Of a DNA stretch of 32,165 nt, positions 29,932 to 32,165 are shown in pieces. This stretch comes from Planctomycetales bacterium. Its GTDB lineage: Bacteria; Planctomycetota; Planctomycetia; Isosphaerales; Isosphaeraceae. The stretch is from positions 1 through 32,165 of the forward strand of contig DAIDHE010000255.1 of assembly GCA_027459775.1 (NCBI GenBank), given 5' to 3'. How positions within the stretch are numbered: position 1 is the stretch's first letter; each line of letters opens with the position of its first letter. The notes below the pieces were generated by a model. The model was not told where the DNA came from. It ran no database searches and was given only the letters and a program-made list of their open reading frames with translations. The position numbers were made by a program, and so were the translations under genes.

Positions 29932-32165
29932 GTGCTCAAGAGGCTGTTCAAAGCCATGACGACGTTTGCACTCCTTCTCGGGTGCTACTTCGTCTACGTC
30001 CGCGCGTTCGCCGTCGTGGTCGAGCAACTACGCGCCACCAAGAAGCGCCAGGGGACGACGATCATCGCCCGCGATTCCCGGTCCAAGGTCGAAGCCATCG
30101 CCATCGCCAAAACCGCCCTTGGCCCCAATCACTGGAGCAGCGACCGCGAGCTCGCCTATCGCTACTACAACGCCGAGCGCGGCTTCTGGATGTATGCCAA
30201 GCAAGTTGTGCGGGTCGTCGAGGAAGAAGGAGTCAGGTACGACGGCAAGCGGCTGCGGATGGCCCCATTCGCGCTCATCACCAGGTCTCGCGACGGCAAG
30301 GTCACCAAGACGATCGAGAGCGACGAGGCCGTCTTCGACCTGAGCGAACCGCTCAGCCTGACCGTGAGCGCCGAGGGCGAATCGCTCAAGATCAAGCACG
30401 CGCGGATCGAGAAAAACGTGGTCATTCGTGACGATCGCGGCACCCCGGGCGTGCCTGCTGACGACATGACGATCGGCCCGCTCTCGACGGTGGAATACGA
30501 CGACGCGACCCGCAAGATCACGAGCCCCTCGGACGTCGTGATTCACGACCGCGACATTCGAATCACGGGCGAGGGGATGGAAATCAAGCTCCGTGACGAC
30601 GCCCCAGGCCGCCCGGGGGGCGGGTTCGGCGGCGCGGAGACGGCATATCTGCTCAAAAACGTCCACGTGGTGATGAAGGACGTCGGCAGCTCGGGGATCT
30701 TGCCGGGCTCCGCCGATACCAAGCGGCCCGTCGTCAAGAACGCCGCGATCCAGCTTGAGCCTGGGGCGGGCAACGTCGCGGCCAAGCCGGTCAAGGCCGA
30801 GCCGACTCCGCTCGATATCCGTAGCGACGGCACGATGCGGGTCGATCTGCCGCCGCCGATCGCGAAGGTCGACGTCGGCCCCCCCGAGCCGCCGCCCCAG
30901 ACCCTGGTGTTCTTTGAGCGGAACGTCGTCGTGCTTCGAGGAGCGATCGACAAAAACCCCGATCAGCTCACCTGCGATGCGCTTCGATTGACCATGGTTC
31001 CCCCGGACAAACCAGATGCCGCGAGCCCGGTCCCCCAGGCGAGGGGGCAGGCTGCTCATCAGGACCAAGCCCAGGCCAAGTCTCCGCCATCGCCCGCCGT
31101 TCCCGCGGCCGACGAGGGCGACGATCAGGGCGTCTTTGGCAATCTCACCCTTCAGCGCGCCCACGCCACGGGCCACGCGGTCTGGCTCTTGCTTCCGGCA
31201 AGCGGCGTCCGGCTCCGTTGCAATGAGCTGATTCACAAGAAACAAGCCCCTTACCGACCCGACGAGACGTACTTCCGCGGCGATTTCACCCGCCCGCTCG
31301 AGCTCGAAAAAGTCGACGTCGAGCAGACCGCGGGCCACCCCGAGCTCGCCCGGATCACGTCGGTCACGCACATCTGGACCGTTGACGCCACGCTCTTTGA
31401 CGACGGCGCAGGCCTGGACTCGGCCGACGTGGTCGCCCACGGCCCCGGCCGGCTCGAGACCCGCCCCGACCGCGACAAGCCTGTCGAACGAATCGCCGTC
31501 TGGCAAGACAAGCTGGTTCTCTTGAACGAGACCGGGCCCGACGGCGCGATCGAGCAAAAGATCATCGATCTGACGGGAACCCGTCCCTGTTTCATCGATA
31601 AGCTCCAGGAATCGACCCTCGATTCCGGCCGGCTGATCAAGGTCTGGCTCAAGCCCAAGCCCCCCGAACCCGCCAAGGTCGCCACCGGCCCGGCCCTCGA
31701 TCACCAGCTCACGGCGACTTCGCTCGCGGTCCAGCTTGGCGACAAGCCAGCCGAGTCCGCTTCCCCATCGCTCCCGGACCCGGCCGCTAAGCCCTCGGGC
31801 CTGGGCCTGGGCGGCGGCGGATTCCGCATCGATCGCCTGCTGGCGTTTCGCGACGCGCATTTGACGGCTCCGGGCAAGACGCTGACTGCTCGAAAGCGAC
31901 TCGACGCCGAGTTCATCGAGGAAAAGCCCCCCAAGCCGACACCCGCTCCGGCCCCGGCGGCCACCCCGGGCGAACCGACCACGCCCCCCGAAGGCGACGA
32001 ACAAACGCCCGAGGCCGCCCCCGAACCGGCCGCGCCCGAGCCTCCGCCGCGCCTGGTCGTCGGGTCGGCCGATCGCGTCTGGGCCAAGGTCGCCCAGCTC
32101 CCCGAGCCGCCGGTCCCCGCTTCAACCGGCGCGCCCACGTCTAGCCCTTCCCCCACGCCCTCGGC
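29932..32165 (+). CDS. Large LptC/OstA-like envelope protein (partial at window end)
   Basis: The frame is open from the GTG at 29932 to the last base, at least 744 codons without a stop; the ATG at 29956 is the alternative start. The N-terminus has a short basic segment (LKRLFKAM) and one hydrophobic anchor (TTFALLLGCYFVYV), suggesting an inner-membrane-anchored periplasmic protein. The following ~150 residues show beta-rich features seen in LptC/LptA (OstA) proteins, such as TIESDEAVFDLSEPLSLTVSAEG and SPSDVVIHDRDIRITGEGMEIKLRD. Later parts alternate beta-rich blocks with Pro/Ala-rich linkers (about 365-395 and 665-740), far longer than the ~190 residues of LptC. Placement after kdsD fits LPS transport. 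The family call is tentative. A long minus-strand frame here is only its shadow. Confidence 0.65.
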   Translation, partial: MLKRLFKAMTTFALLLGCYFVYVRAFAVVVEQLRATKKRQGTTIIARDSRSKVEAIAIAKTALGPNHWSSDRELAYRYYNAERGFWMYAKQVVRVVEEEGVRYDGKRLRMAPFALITRSRDGKVTKTIESDEAVFDLSEPLSLTVSAEGESLKIKHARIEKNVVIRDDRGTPGVPADDMTIGPLSTVEYDDATRKITSPSDVVIHDRDIRITGEGMEIKLRDDAPGRPGGGFGGAETAYLLKNVHVVMKDVGSSGILPGSADTKRPVVKNAAIQLEPGAGNVAAKPVKAEPTPLDIRSDGTMRVDLPPPIAKVDVGPPEPPPQTLVFFERNVVVLRGAIDKNPDQLTCDALRLTMVPPDKPDAASPVPQARGQAAHQDQAQAKSPPSPAVPAADEGDDQGVFGNLTLQRAHATGHAVWLLLPASGVRLRCNELIHKKQAPYRPDETYFRGDFTRPLELEKVDVEQTAGHPELARITSVTHIWTVDATLFDDGAGLDSADVVAHGPGRLETRPDRDKPVERIAVWQDKLVLLNETGPDGAIEQKIIDLTGTRPCFIDKLQESTLDSGRLIKVWLKPKPPEPAKVATGPALDHQLTATSLAVQLGDKPAESASPSLPDPAAKPSGLGLGGGGFRIDRLLAFRDAHLTAPGKTLTARKRLDAEFIEEKPPKPTPAPAPAATPGEPTTPPEGDEQTPEAAPEPAAPEPPPRLVVGSADRVWAKVAQLPEPPVPASTGAPTSSPSPTPS

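Noticed and set aside
30028-32004. Long minus-strand open frame (658 codons)
   Set aside because: It mirrors the plus-strand LptC-like gene in GC-rich DNA. The plus frame has a membrane anchor, sensible codon use and neighbours on the same strand; the minus product is low-complexity Arg/Gly/Asp-rich.
1-32165. CRISPR arrays, insertion sequences or prophage
   Set aside because: No regularly spaced repeats, transposase motifs, terminal inverted repeats or phage structural genes were found on either strand.

Overview
The window is GC-rich, densely coded DNA from a Gram-negative-type bacterium. Lipopolysaccharide genes at both ends (lpxB; kdsD plus an LptC/OstA-like gene), a large LRR/toroid secreted protein, a Tat-secreted iron-sulfur aldo/keto reductase and a SUF-type Fe-S operon all suggest a planctomycete, probably of the Isosphaeraceae/Gemmataceae type. 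The taxonomic call is inference from gene content only.

Layout. 1-3.1 kb: the 3' end of lpxB, converging on a PAS/AAA+/Fis-type regulator with degenerate ATPase motifs, then an XRE/S24 repressor whose protease residues are replaced. 3.3-10.1 kb: a minus-strand SUF operon, sufR-sufC-sufB-sufD-rhodanese-sufE-Rieske ferredoxin-sufT, with no sufS in the window. 10.3-12.0 kb: purB converging on rpsU.

12.3-20.7 kb is an accessory region. It holds an intact ParD-like/zeta toxin-antitoxin pair with a perfect palindromic operator, an antitoxin/MazF pair whose toxin has an in-frame stop, and a secreted LRR-CxxCH-toroid protein. Next comes the most striking locus: a Ro60 orthologue (TROVE/vWA, rsr) directly preceded by three tandem Y-like RNAs at 16895-17278. 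The first two carry a circularly permuted tRNA mimic: T-arm, then acceptor stem closed by a GUAA or UUCG tetraloop, then D-arm, all held on a Y-type stem whose terminal helix covaries among the copies. A further densely structured stretch follows rsr. The region ends with a probably frameshifted hypothetical gene and a decayed HicB-like/PIN pair.

21.4-27.9 kb: housekeeping and metabolic genes (aldo/keto reductase, csrA, ispF, cysS, ruvC, an alkaline-phosphatase-superfamily protein). 27.9-28.8 kb: a gene-poor gap containing a strong intrinsic terminator with no assigned transcript and a good promoter for kdsD. 28.8 kb to the end: kdsD and a very large LptC/OstA-like envelope protein that runs off the window.

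Functional links: the SUF genes form one Fe-S assembly unit probably sensed by SufR. Ro60 and its Y RNAs form a ribonucleoprotein likely to act in RNA quality control or decay. lpxB, kdsD and the LptC-like gene point to outer-membrane LPS assembly.
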